A stretch of DNA of 64,000 bases, taken from contig JAIPJY010000010.1 in assembly GCA_021733925.1 (NCBI GenBank), positions 62,001 through 126,000 of the forward strand, given 5' to 3'. The notes beneath the pieces are model-generated. The model searched no databases and was not told the origin of the DNA. It was given only the letters and a program-made list of their open reading frames with translations. Source of the stretch: Prosthecobacter sp. (lineage in GTDB: Bacteria > Verrucomicrobiota > Verrucomicrobiia > Verrucomicrobiales > Verrucomicrobiaceae). Shown here piece after piece: positions 28,654 through 38,451 of the stretch (its first letter is position 1; every line of letters starts with the position of its first letter). Position numbers and translations under genes: made by a program.

Positions 28654-30295
28654 TTCCTCCCGTCTCCAGTTTCAGCTCGACGCGCAAGCCGGCGACTCAC
28701 GCGCCCGCGCCACCACGTTTTACACGCTGCATGGCACCATTCAGTCGCCGCTGTTCATGCCCGTGGGTACGCAAGCCACGGTCAAGGCACAGACGCAGGA
28801 GTCGCTGCACGCCTCCGGCTCGCAGATTCTGCTGGCAAACACCTACCATCTGCTGCTGCGTCCAGGGCCGGATGTCTTCACCAAGCTCGGCGGCATTCAC
28901 CGCTTCATGAACTGGCCCGGCTCCGTGCTCACGGACTCCGGCGGCTATCAGATTTTCTCGCTGCCTCATTCACGCTCCATGACGGAGGCCGGCGCAGTGT
29001 TTCAGAGCTACGTCGATGGCCAGCGCATCCTGCTCAGCCCGGAGCTCAGCATTCAAACCCAGCGCGCTATTGGCAGCGACATCATGATGGTGCTCGACCA
29101 GTGCATCCCTTCCACCGCCGATGAGAAAACCGCCCGTGCCGCCCTGCAGGTGACGCAGCGCTGGGCCGTGCGCAGCCTTGCAGCGCGGGAGGACTCACCG
29201 CAGTCCATGTTTGGCATCGTGCAGGGTGCGCTGTATCCGCAACTCCGCCGCGAGAGTGCTGCGGGCCTCATGCAGCTCGACTTCGACGGCTTCGCCATCG
29301 GCGGCCTTGCCGTGGGCGAGGAAAAGAACGAACGCGAAGACGTCTGCGAGCTCACCGCTGCGCTGCTGCCTGCGGACCGCCCTCGCTACCTCATGGGCGT
29401 CGGCACACCGGTGGATGTGCTGGAGGCCGTGCATCGCGGCGTGGACATGTTTGACTGCATCATCCCCACGCAGGTGGCGAAGCGCGGCACCGCTTTCACT
29501 TCACGCGGCATCGTGGAGCTGCGCCGCTCCGTCTACAAATTCAGCGAGGACCGGCTCGATCCCACCTGCACCTGCCCGGTCTGCACCACGCACAGCCGCG
29601 CCTACCTGCACCATCTTACCAAAACGCAGGAGCAGCTCGGCTGGACCCTCGTCGGCCAGCACAACATCCACTTCTACCACCAGTTCATGCGCGAGATCCG
29701 CCAGAGCATTCTGGAAGACCGCTTCATGCCGCTCTACCGCGAGCGCCGCGAAATCTTGCAGATCGAAGATGTGGACCATCCCGTCACGCACCCCAAGCGC
29801 ACCTCCACCAAACCGAAGCACGAGGGCGACTACGAACTTCACGGCGAGCCGCCCGCCATCCTGCACGCGCCCTCGCTTCGCATCATCCCCACCACGCCGC
29901 AGCTCGATCCCGCCATTGAATCCCAGGTCATTCAGCTCCTCCGTCAGCCCGCAGATTCACCGCCGCTCGTCGTCTGGGACACTCAGCTCGATGCCGCAGC
30001 GACCGCCCTCGCCGTCATCCTTCTCTACGAAGCCGAAGCCACCAAAGGCCCCATCCGCCCACTGCATCTCATCAGCTTCAGCGAAGACCTCGCCCCGCTG
30101 CGCCTCGCCCTCCATCACAAGCGCCACTTCCCCTACTTGCGCCACGGCGCCGCAGACACCCTCATCCGCCGCGACGTGTGGGAATCCCGCTACTGCCCCG
30201 GCCTGAAATGGACCCTCATCCACGGCTCACATGCCGAGATGAAGACGAATGCACCTGCGGCAGATGTGGTGTTGGAAAGTACTCACGAGCTTTAG
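28649..30295 (+). CDS. tgt: tRNA-guanine transglycosylase with C-terminal extension
   Basis: The first ~370 residues are a complete Tgt. They contain VLTDSGGYQIFSL with the catalytic-site Asp, FDCIIPTQVAKRG with the nucleophile Asp, and CTCPVCTTHSRAYLHH with the CxCxxC zinc site. Tgt swaps guanine 34 for the queuine precursor in GUN-anticodon tRNAs. Another ~175 residues follow and look like part of an MnmC-type methyltransferase fold (PPLVVWDTQLDAAATALA, PLHLISFSEDLAPLRLALHH, APAADVVL). That domain stops abruptly at the last seven codons, which lie inside a palindromic repeat (30278-30349), so the C-terminus appears truncated. Confidence 0.92.
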   Translation: MSSSRLQFQLDAQAGDSRARATTFYTLHGTIQSPLFMPVGTQATVKAQTQESLHASGSQILLANTYHLLLRPGPDVFTKLGGIHRFMNWPGSVLTDSGGYQIFSLPHSRSMTEAGAVFQSYVDGQRILLSPELSIQTQRAIGSDIMMVLDQCIPSTADEKTARAALQVTQRWAVRSLAAREDSPQSMFGIVQGALYPQLRRESAAGLMQLDFDGFAIGGLAVGEEKNEREDVCELTAALLPADRPRYLMGVGTPVDVLEAVHRGVDMFDCIIPTQVAKRGTAFTSRGIVELRRSVYKFSEDRLDPTCTCPVCTTHSRAYLHHLTKTQEQLGWTLVGQHNIHFYHQFMREIRQSILEDRFMPLYRERREILQIEDVDHPVTHPKRTSTKPKHEGDYELHGEPPAILHAPSLRIIPTTPQLDPAIESQVIQLLRQPADSPPLVVWDTQLDAAATALAVILLYEAEATKGPIRPLHLISFSEDLAPLRLALHHKRHFPYLRHGAADTLIRRDVWESRYCPGLKWTLIHGSHAEMKTNAPAADVVLESTHEL

Positions 30296-30349
30296 CTCGT
30301 TCTGGAAAAGCGCCGCACCTCCCAGAGCGAGCTAAAGCTCACAAGTACT
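30278..30349. repeat. Inverted REP pair forming the 3' end of tgt
   Basis: The left arm is AGTACTCACGAGC, TTTA, GCTCGTTCTGG (30278-30305). The right arm (30322-30349) is its reverse complement with few changes. Both arms match the GTAGT...TTCA...TCTGG palindromes at 28526 and 28597, so they belong to one family. The tgt stop codon TAG lies inside the left arm. Confidence 0.75.
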
Positions 30350-30378
30350 TTGGCGCTGGGGCGCTCGTCCCTTTTCAT

Positions 30379-30636
30379 TCACTTGGTGACATCAATGTCA
30401 TGCGTCTTCGGTGCCGGTTTCTCCTCCGTGCCCTTGCGCCGCAAAAAGTGTCCAATATCCACGCCGAAGTACGCCAGGCAGTTGATCAGCAGCGCCGTCG
30501 CCGCCGCTTCATCCAGATTGCCAAAGATGGGGATGTTGTCCGGAATGAACTCCGCCACGCCAAAGCCAACGTTCAGCAGGTAGAGAGCCGACACAATGCC
30601 CGAGGCGAGCACCAAAATATCACGGATCAGTTTCAT
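30379..30636 (-). CDS. Small membrane protein, DUF1232/YkvA-like
   Basis: An 85-aa protein from the ATG at 30636 (an upstream ATG at 30657 would add seven residues). It has two hydrophobic segments (ILVLASGIVSALYLLNVGFGVAEF and AAATALLINCLAYFGVDIG) separated by IPDNIPIFGNLDE. The PDxIPxxGxLD pattern is the core of DUF1232 (YkvA) proteins. Function in that family is unknown. It is convergent with tgt. Confidence 0.65.
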   Translation of the reverse strand: MKLIRDILVLASGIVSALYLLNVGFGVAEFIPDNIPIFGNLDEAAATALLINCLAYFGVDIGHFLRRKGTEEKPAPKTHDIDVTK

Positions 30637-30792
30637 AAGGAATGGGGGAGATTTCAACTATACTGTGCCAGCTTTGCACCCTCCCGCCAAAACATCCTTG
30701 GGCGAATTTTGGAATGGTCCGGGTGGGAGGCAAGACGCTCCATCTGACAATTCTGTCGCATCTCACCAGCAAATGAGCCAAAATCAGTGCCG

Positions 30793-31362
30793 ATGAATCC
30801 GAGTTCATGTATGTCCTTGAGGAAAGTGACTATCATCGTCCTATTGGCGTGGGCGGCAGTCTTAGTGGCATGGGCTTTTCATGAGACCTTTATCAGCGGC
30901 ACGACAGATGGCCCCGATTTCGTTCAAATACTCAAATCAGGCGGTGCATCCGCCGGCTCAATTTCCTCGTTCGAAGTGGTGGAGCCAGAAGTTGGATATG
31001 CTCCATTCAAAGCAAGTGAGTATGACAGCTTGGCTCGACGAGCCAAAATCACTGACGCTGCTTCGATCAGTGGTCTCTTGGATCATTTAAAGAATGCCCA
31101 GTCAGGACGGATACATTTGAATCATCCGGGAACGTTTGATCGCGTCTTTCTCAAGGTGAATGGGCAGGACGGCTTTTTCTGGCTGGATCTGTATGTGCTT
31201 AAGGACGACCAACGCTCGGTTTTCATGGTCAAGGCGAACACATGCAATGCAGTGAACCCCAATGGAGCGTCGGAGTATTATTTGGACAATTATTCTGAAG
31301 TTCTAAGCCTGCTGAAGCACGATAAAGCCACTGCGTCAGGACATACAGAGAAGGAGGACTGA
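30793..31362 (+). CDS. Hypothetical membrane-anchored protein
   Basis: A protein of about 189 aa from ATG 30793, or 183 aa from ATG 30811. It has one N-terminal helix (VTIIVLLAWAAVLVAWAF) that could be a signal anchor. The remaining ~155 residues are soluble with no recognised motif; a C-terminal hydrophilic tail ends HTEKED. The gene stands alone between two minus-strand genes. Confidence 0.6.
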   Translation: MNPSSCMSLRKVTIIVLLAWAAVLVAWAFHETFISGTTDGPDFVQILKSGGASAGSISSFEVVEPEVGYAPFKASEYDSLARRAKITDAASISGLLDHLKNAQSGRIHLNHPGTFDRVFLKVNGQDGFFWLDLYVLKDDQRSVFMVKANTCNAVNPNGASEYYLDNYSEVLSLLKHDKATASGHTEKED

Positions 31363-31427
31363 TTGGCTAAGAAGAAAAGGCGACCAGTCTTTGTGACTGG
31401 TGCTTGTCGTGCTCCCTTGGCTCCCCC

Positions 31428-33128
<1,701 letters not shown>

Positions 33129-33239
33129 GGAGGGCGGAGTTTGGGCCGAAAGTTTAAAGTTCAAAGAACAAAGTTCACCTCAACCAGAACTCTGTTCGCA
33201 GTTGCACAGGCGCGGAATCCGTTGTTTTTCACCGGAACC

Positions 33240-34550
33240 ATGTCCCATCCCGCCCCAGCGCCCATGCATCTCGATCTCTCGAAACTCGGCGAGCCCGTCT
33301 ATCGCGGCTCCGTGCAGAATCTCTACGCCGTGCCAGATCATCCGGGCTACGTCGTGTGTGAGACCACACCTGCAGGCTCCGTCTTTGACGTCGGCTCGAT
33401 CTTCAACATCGAAGGCAACGACCTGAACCGCGCCATCTTCCGCCACGCCATGTACTCCCGCCTCGCTCAGCCGGAGACCTGGCAGCGTGTGAAGACGGCC
33501 ATCGAAAACACGCCGATGGACCCCGCCTGGCGCAAGGAGCTGCTCACTGGCCCCATGGAAACCATGCTGGAGCGCGGCGCTGCGACCCATCACGTCGGCA
33601 TGGTGGACGCCGTCACCGGCGAGATTGTCCGCTCAGGCCTCCCCGCGAATCCGAGCTGCTACAATGTCGTGCGCCGTTTCCCGGTGATGCATCCTCCGCA
33701 GCGCAATCTGTTGGGCACGCACGTCTTTGACTACGCGCAGTTTCACCAGAGCGCCACTTACGTGGTGCCGCTGGAGTACATCGTGCGCTTTGGTGTGACC
33801 AGCGGCTCGTCGATCTTGAAAAAGTACCAGAGCCTCAGCGAGGCAGCCAAGCGCAGCTACGAGCAGGAGCTCGGACTCTCCAAGCCCATGGGCGTGTGGG
33901 AGATGCTGGAGCGGGCCATCTATGACCTCACCAGCAAGTACGAGCCCGAAGACCGCGCCGTCAGCAAGCAGGAGGCTCTGATGATGTCCGGCCTCAGCAG
34001 CGATGACTTCCTGCACACCGTCAAGCTGGCCATCCTCGGCGGCTGGGCCGTGCGTGAACTGCTGGAGAGCGCAGGACTGCTGCTGTGGGATCTAAAATGG
34101 GAGTTTGCCGTGGATCGCGAGGAGTTGCTCTTCGTTGATACCATCGACGCCGACTCCTTCCGTGGCACCACCTTCCTCGAAGTGGAAGGCCGCAAGCTGG
34201 TCATTCATTACAACAAGCAGGCCATGCGCGACTATTACCGCCTCGTGCATCCCGACTGGTATGCAGGCATCAATGAAGCCAAGACGCAGGCACAGAAGAT
34301 CGGCAAACCGTTCAAGAAGGTGCTCAAAGCCGGGCAGGCCGACGGCAAATGGCCGGAGACCCCGGTGGTGGACATGGAGTTCCTCGATTTGCAGGCCCGC
34401 AAGACCGCACTCATTCGTCAGCACGTCGCATCAGAGCGTGATGCCGCAGAGATTCGTGCCGATTTGGAGGCCACCGGCGTGGCTGAAGTCGAGTTCTACC
34501 GCCAGCGCGGATTACTGGGGGATCTGCTGCAGGCAAATGCCGTGGGTTGA
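33240..34550 (+). CDS. purC: SAICAR synthase (PurC), long divergent form
   Basis: A 436-aa protein from ATG 33240. Family signatures are RGSVQNLYAVPDHPGYVV at the N-terminus, VVPLEYIVRFGVTSGSSILKKY in the middle and LLWDLKWEFAVDREELLFVD followed by DADSFRGTTF. It joins CAIR and aspartate in purine synthesis. Typical bacterial PurC is 230-300 aa, so this form is longer, with an insertion between about residues 60 and 150 and a C-terminal extension. A second purine gene (purN domain) lies 7 kb away. It is divergent from glnS. Confidence 0.85.
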   Translation: MSHPAPAPMHLDLSKLGEPVYRGSVQNLYAVPDHPGYVVCETTPAGSVFDVGSIFNIEGNDLNRAIFRHAMYSRLAQPETWQRVKTAIENTPMDPAWRKELLTGPMETMLERGAATHHVGMVDAVTGEIVRSGLPANPSCYNVVRRFPVMHPPQRNLLGTHVFDYAQFHQSATYVVPLEYIVRFGVTSGSSILKKYQSLSEAAKRSYEQELGLSKPMGVWEMLERAIYDLTSKYEPEDRAVSKQEALMMSGLSSDDFLHTVKLAILGGWAVRELLESAGLLLWDLKWEFAVDREELLFVDTIDADSFRGTTFLEVEGRKLVIHYNKQAMRDYYRLVHPDWYAGINEAKTQAQKIGKPFKKVLKAGQADGKWPETPVVDMEFLDLQARKTALIRQHVASERDAAEIRADLEATGVAEVEFYRQRGLLGDLLQANAVG

Positions 34551-34642
34551 AAACTATTCAATTTCAGTGCCAAAAACGCTTGCGTGATGGATGGGAACGA
34601 TTATCCATCTCGCCCCCTTCTTCGGGAGCGGGAAATGTTGAT

Positions 34643-34717
34643 TCCTGAGTAGCTCAGCGGTAGAGCGGGTGGCTGTTAACCACTAGGTCGTAGGTTCGAA
34701 CCCTACCTCAGGAGCCA
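34643..34717 (+). tRNA. tRNA-Asn (GTT)
   Basis: A complete cloverleaf with acceptor TCCTGAG/CTCAGGA, D arm with GCTCAGCGGTAGAGC, anticodon loop CTGTTAA (GTT), T arm GTAGGTTCGAACCCTAC, discriminator G and encoded CCA. Confidence 0.95.
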
Positions 34718-34724
34718 TCGTAAT

Positions 34725-34796
<72 letters not shown>

Positions 34797-34799
<3 letters not shown>

Positions 34800-34817
34800 C
34801 GTTGAAAATCAACGTGG
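34797..34817 (+). terminator. Hairpin at the end of the tRNA pair
   Basis: CCACGTTGA and TCAACGTGG form a perfect stem around AAA, starting inside the CCA of the second tRNA. There is no clear T run, so it may act in processing as well as termination. Confidence 0.5.
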
Positions 34818-34937
34818 TAGGCATGTTTAAAGGGTCAACTGAGAACGTGGCTAAGAACATGTCCAATTTCGTCCAGCCTCGTTCGCTTGCTGCGGGAATG
34901 CGGCGATGCCGGGGCAGGGGATGCCTGCGCGGCCTGA

Positions 34938-35228
34938 TCAACCGTCCGGACCGTTGTCCGCGACTTCTGTTTCTTGGGTCTCTGGATACCATGGCAGTAC
35001 ATGCGACTCGATGTAGGCATCCAAACTCTCGGCACTGATGAGTCGAATGCCCCGGACATTGCCTTTCTTGCGCAAGAGTGAGGATTTGATTTTGCCGTCG
35101 CGTAGGAACTCGTACAGGAGACTGCGAGATATGCCGCGCGTGCGCGCAGCTTCTTCCACACGAAGCCAGCGCAAGGGCTCCATTGTGTGATTTTGAACGT
35201 TGACTGAAGGTTTCGATGCTGGGTTCAT
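34938..35228 (-). CDS. Excisionase-like helix-turn-helix protein
   Basis: A 96-aa protein from ATG 35228. The central part reads WLRVEEAARTRGISRSLLYEF followed by IRLISAESLDAYIESH, the winged-HTH pattern of excisionase/MerR-type domains. Its start overlaps the stop of the larger HTH gene upstream (ATGA), so the two are coupled. It lies just downstream of tRNA-Met at the start of an accessory region. It could be a directionality factor or a regulator; no integrase is adjacent. Confidence 0.75.
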   Translation of the reverse strand: MNPASKPSVNVQNHTMEPLRWLRVEEAARTRGISRSLLYEFLRDGKIKSSLLRKKGNVRGIRLISAESLDAYIESHVLPWYPETQETEVADNGPDG

Positions 35229-35929
35229 GATGCTGGAGTGGGTTGTTCGGAAGGGGCTGGGTTGGTGTTCGATGCAAACTTGTTCGCAAGACGCTGTGTG
35301 ATCCACGCGGCGAGCTTTTGGAGCTCGTCTGCCGCGCATTTTCGCATGGAATTTTTGGCATGGCGCATTAGCAGACCTGACGATCTCGCACGCGGCGGTT
35401 TCGTTTTTTGCTTACGCGATGCCGACTGGTGTGAAGGTGCCGGCTTTGCGGCCAAAGTGGATTGGGGAACAGCGGCGGTCGAGTTCAGGGCGGGAGTCGC
35501 CGAATTCGTTTCAGTGGTATTCTGATGGGACTCCACTTGAGCGGCACATGTTGGAACGGGTGAGGGTGCTGGCGGAGGGGCATCTGGGGCAGCGCGGCTG
35601 ACGGGCTCCTGTGGTACGGTTGCAGTCACCTGACTTGCCGTATTCGTCTCCATTTGGGGTGGCTTTGCTGGCGATGATCCGGCTGTACCAACAGCAGAAG
35701 GATTCCGCTTGGCGAGATAGGCACGGACATCCGAGATGCGTACTAGGCATCTGGTCATGGCACCTATTTTGACGTGCTGCCATTGGATATGCTTCTTTTT
35801 ACACCAGCTCCGGAGTGTGACTTCTTTTACGCCACAAGCGGCGGCTGCGTGTTGGAGGGAAACGGGTTGTTCTGTTTCAGACGTCGCCGTGGCGATCGGT
35901 TGCTTTTGTTTATTGGGTTGTTGGGTCAT
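35225..35929 (-). CDS. HTH protein with Pro/Ala-rich linker and basic tail
   Basis: A 234-aa protein from ATG 35929. The N-terminal ~70 residues contain VSLQHAAAACGVKEVTLRSW and VRISDVRAYLAK, an HTH_17-like DNA-binding fold. Residues about 75-175 are a low-complexity Pro/Ala/Thr-rich linker. The C-terminal ~55 residues are basic (SRKQKTKPPRARSS) and include a possible helix (DELQKLAAWITQRLANKFAS). It is coupled to the smaller HTH gene through a 4-bp overlap. The role is unknown; two different HTH proteins from one transcript could act as a pair. Confidence 0.65.
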   Translation of the reverse strand: MTQQPNKQKQPIATATSETEQPVSLQHAAAACGVKEVTLRSWCKKKHIQWQHVKIGAMTRCLVRISDVRAYLAKRNPSAVGTAGSSPAKPPQMETNTASQVTATVPQEPVSRAAPDAPPPAPSPVPTCAAQVESHQNTTETNSATPALNSTAAVPQSTLAAKPAPSHQSASRKQKTKPPRARSSGLLMRHAKNSMRKCAADELQKLAAWITQRLANKFASNTNPAPSEQPTPAS

Positions 35930-36166
35930 AGATTTGCGGGTTGTTTTGAATGTTGTTGAACGGGTGAATTCCAGGCATGCGAATCCCATGACCGACACTG
36001 TGCCGGACGGGATTCGAGGTTGCGGTGGCCGGTCAATCGCCGGGCCGCATCGCGCTGCTTGGAGTGCGCGAAAGAGTGAGATGACGGCGGAGGGAATTCC
36101 CCCGCCATCACCGTGGTTTGTTAAGAGGTGGCCCAAGGCTGTCCTCACGGACAACCCTGGTCCTTT

Positions 36167-36199
36167 AACCCGGCGGGCGCCTTTCAGCGCACCGGGCTT
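36167..36199 (-). ncRNA. Group II intron domain V
   Basis: The minus strand reads AAGCCCGGTGCGC, TGAAAG, then GCGCCCGCCGGGTT. The lower stem pairs AGCCCGG with CCGGGTT and includes the catalytic AGC triad; the upper stem GCGC/GCGC is separated by a two-base bulge, as expected for domain V. The maturase stop codon (TGA at 36184-36186) lies inside this hairpin. Confidence 0.8.
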
Positions 36200-37932
36200 C
36201 TAGCAGCGTCAACAGTGGGCATTGCTGCCGCACTGTTCGAGCTTCGCTGTTGGAAATCGCAATCCAGGTGCGCCAGTCTCTGCACGGGCTTCTTCTTGTC
36301 CCCTACGTCCACCCACTCGGTACAAACTTGAAGTTTGTCGTGTCGGGTAAACAGGGTGTGACAGTGCTGGCATTTGCCGCGCTGTCGTTTGAGAAGCCTT
36401 GTCAGCTCTAACGGGACGGAGGGGTACTTCCCCTGCCGTGTCCCCCAGTAGGCCCAGTCGCCGTTGTAAAACAACTGGCCCTTGCGGAGCTGCATGTGTT
36501 TGAGAATAGGGGTCTCGGCAAACAGGTGCATCACCAATTCCTCTTGATCATCCCTGCTAGAAGGGCAGTTGAACCGCCACTTCCCGTCGGGCCTTTTGAG
36601 GAACTGTTGCACTGTCCATGTACGACCCCGCTTTTTGTGCCTGCGTCTGAGAGCCTTCCACAGCTTGTACCACACCAGGCTGTCCAGGCGGCTGAAGCTG
36701 TGCTTCGCGTTGCAGTGACGAAAGTAGTTGGACCATCCCCGGATGACCTTATTGAGCTGAGGTATCAGTACCTCTTCGGAACAGCGGGCGGCGCTTCGGT
36801 CGGGACTGCCACGGAGCATCATGTCGATGATCGTGGCTATCCGCTGGTAAACGCGTGCCTGAGCCTCAGGTGCGGGGCTGATCCGGTTGAAGACCTGTTT
36901 GAATGCCGGTTTCACGGCGTGCTTCCCAGTGTGGAACTGTTGAATGCGGTGACCGAGGAAAGTGAAGCCGGAGCTTCCTGTTTCGACGTCCAGCGTATGT
37001 GTGATGCGGGTCTTGTCGGGGTGAAGGTTCAGCCCCATTTTGACCAGCCATGCCGAGATGTACTCCCGGCACTCGTTGACGATGTTGCGATCCTTGTGCA
37101 GGACCACGAAGTCGTCGGCATACATGACCAGTACGGGCATCCGTTCTGGTCTCCTGGCATTCCTGGTTGTTCCCTTTTTGAAGTGTTCGGTCAGGTCTGT
37201 TTCAAGTCCGCAGAGAGCGATGTTGGCGAGCAAGGGTGACAGCGGACCTCCTTGCGGAGTTCCCTCTTTGGTGGCGGACATCACTCCACCCTCCATGCAT
37301 CCCGACTTGAGGATTCGGCGCAGGGCCTGTTCCAGTGTCGTGAATGTGTCGATCTTTGCCAGCAGGGCCTTGTGGTTCACACGATCAAAGAATTTCTCGA
37401 TGTCGGCGTCCAGAACCCATTTCGGCGAAAGTTGAATGCTCGATCGGATGATGCCGATGGCATCATGAGCGCGGTGACCTTTGCGGAATCCATGCATGCC
37501 CGGGGTAAACCGGGCTTCCCACTCGGGTTCGAGTGCCAGCGTTATGAGCGCCTGCAGTGCTCGATCCTTCATGGCGGGGATTCCAAGCGGTCGTTGCTCG
37601 CTTTTGCCAGGTTTGGGGATCCTGACGCGGCGTACTGGCAGGATGTCCTGATGTACATCTAGACTGTTTGCCAGCTGCAGCTTTTGCGGATCCGTGAGCC
37701 TTTTCTCGCCATCAATCCCGGCGGTATTACGGCCGGCGTTGATCTCTGCGACTTTTTGTACTGCAACGCATCGGGCTGCGAAACTGCTTAGGAGCAGCTT
37801 TTGCAGGCGGTGCGTTTTCTTGCGATTTCCTTGCTGCGATGAGCCGAAGATGCGCCGTTGAAGTTGAAAGACCTCTCTCTTGAATTCCTCCAAAGGAAGG
37901 TCCTTCCATTGATCGATTGGTTTCGTTATCAT
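36184..37932 (-). CDS. ltrA: Group II intron reverse transcriptase/maturase
   Basis: A 582-aa protein. The reverse transcriptase core shows RVRIPKPGKSEQRPLGIPAM, WVLDADIEKFFDRVNH, GTPQGGPLSPLLANIAL and the catalytic VMYADDFVVL. The maturase (X) domain follows, with PSRDDQ and the region around residues 400-480. At the C-terminus a CQHCHTLF knuckle is followed by LAHLDCDFQQ, which resembles an HNH endonuclease domain that has lost its central acidic/His residues. It helps splice the intron and reverse-transcribes it into new sites. The reading frame extends into domain V. Confidence 0.95.
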   Translation of the reverse strand: MITKPIDQWKDLPLEEFKREVFQLQRRIFGSSQQGNRKKTHRLQKLLLSSFAARCVAVQKVAEINAGRNTAGIDGEKRLTDPQKLQLANSLDVHQDILPVRRVRIPKPGKSEQRPLGIPAMKDRALQALITLALEPEWEARFTPGMHGFRKGHRAHDAIGIIRSSIQLSPKWVLDADIEKFFDRVNHKALLAKIDTFTTLEQALRRILKSGCMEGGVMSATKEGTPQGGPLSPLLANIALCGLETDLTEHFKKGTTRNARRPERMPVLVMYADDFVVLHKDRNIVNECREYISAWLVKMGLNLHPDKTRITHTLDVETGSSGFTFLGHRIQQFHTGKHAVKPAFKQVFNRISPAPEAQARVYQRIATIIDMMLRGSPDRSAARCSEEVLIPQLNKVIRGWSNYFRHCNAKHSFSRLDSLVWYKLWKALRRRHKKRGRTWTVQQFLKRPDGKWRFNCPSSRDDQEELVMHLFAETPILKHMQLRKGQLFYNGDWAYWGTRQGKYPSVPLELTRLLKRQRGKCQHCHTLFTRHDKLQVCTEWVDVGDKKKPVQRLAHLDCDFQQRSSNSAAAMPTVDAARSPVR

Positions 37933-38451
37933 GTACTTTTAATGGGTTTAGTCTTCGTGTTGCCCGTCCGAATTCGGCATATTGCTTCGATTAAGGAAGC
38001 ACGGTGGCTTGGTCGGACGTCCTGCCCTCCGGCGTCATGCGGGTGATATCCTGCTCCCGGCTTGCGCCTGAAGAGACGACGGAGGTGACCACGTTTCGAG
38101 TGGGCGATTGACGATGGAGACGGTCCGGGTGCATTCGCCGGGGACGGCCGGTGATCCCGGGAGATGTCACACACTCCCGAGGGCAATGCCCCAGTGCCTT
38201 TTGGCTGCGGCGTGCTCCTGAGCTTTACAGCCCTGTAGCAACGAGTTTGCGCCGCATCTTCCTTACGACGATTCAAACACCCTTCGTGTTCCTGAACCGC
38301 TCCATCTGTGCTGCCTTCATCTCGGGCCTCGCTGCCCAAAATGACGACGTTTCATCCCGCTTCACCGCATCTGGCTTTATCACTGCCGGATGCGACTGGG
38401 ACTGCTTTCAACCGATCACTGCGGCGACAGGAATGGGACTTTCGTCCGCAC

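Larger units (their letters stand above)
36126..38451 (-). mobile_element. Group II intron with intron-encoded maturase
   Basis: On the minus strand the intron begins at the 5' consensus GTGCGGAC (GTGCG at 38451-38447), runs through about 520 nt of structured domains I-III, the maturase gene, domain V at 36167-36199 and a domain VI hairpin at about 36130-36163 (GGACCAGG...CCTTGGGCC). The 3' end is within about 10 bp of 36126. The element is therefore about 2.3 kb, the usual size. It lies between genes, upstream of the two HTH genes. A strong hairpin (36083-36109) is just past its 3' end. Confidence 0.85.

Noticed and set aside
25950-28700. A 916-codon open frame on the minus strand
   Set aside because: It lies opposite the helicase and the fusion gene and has no family-like motifs; it is a by-product of the coding strand's composition.
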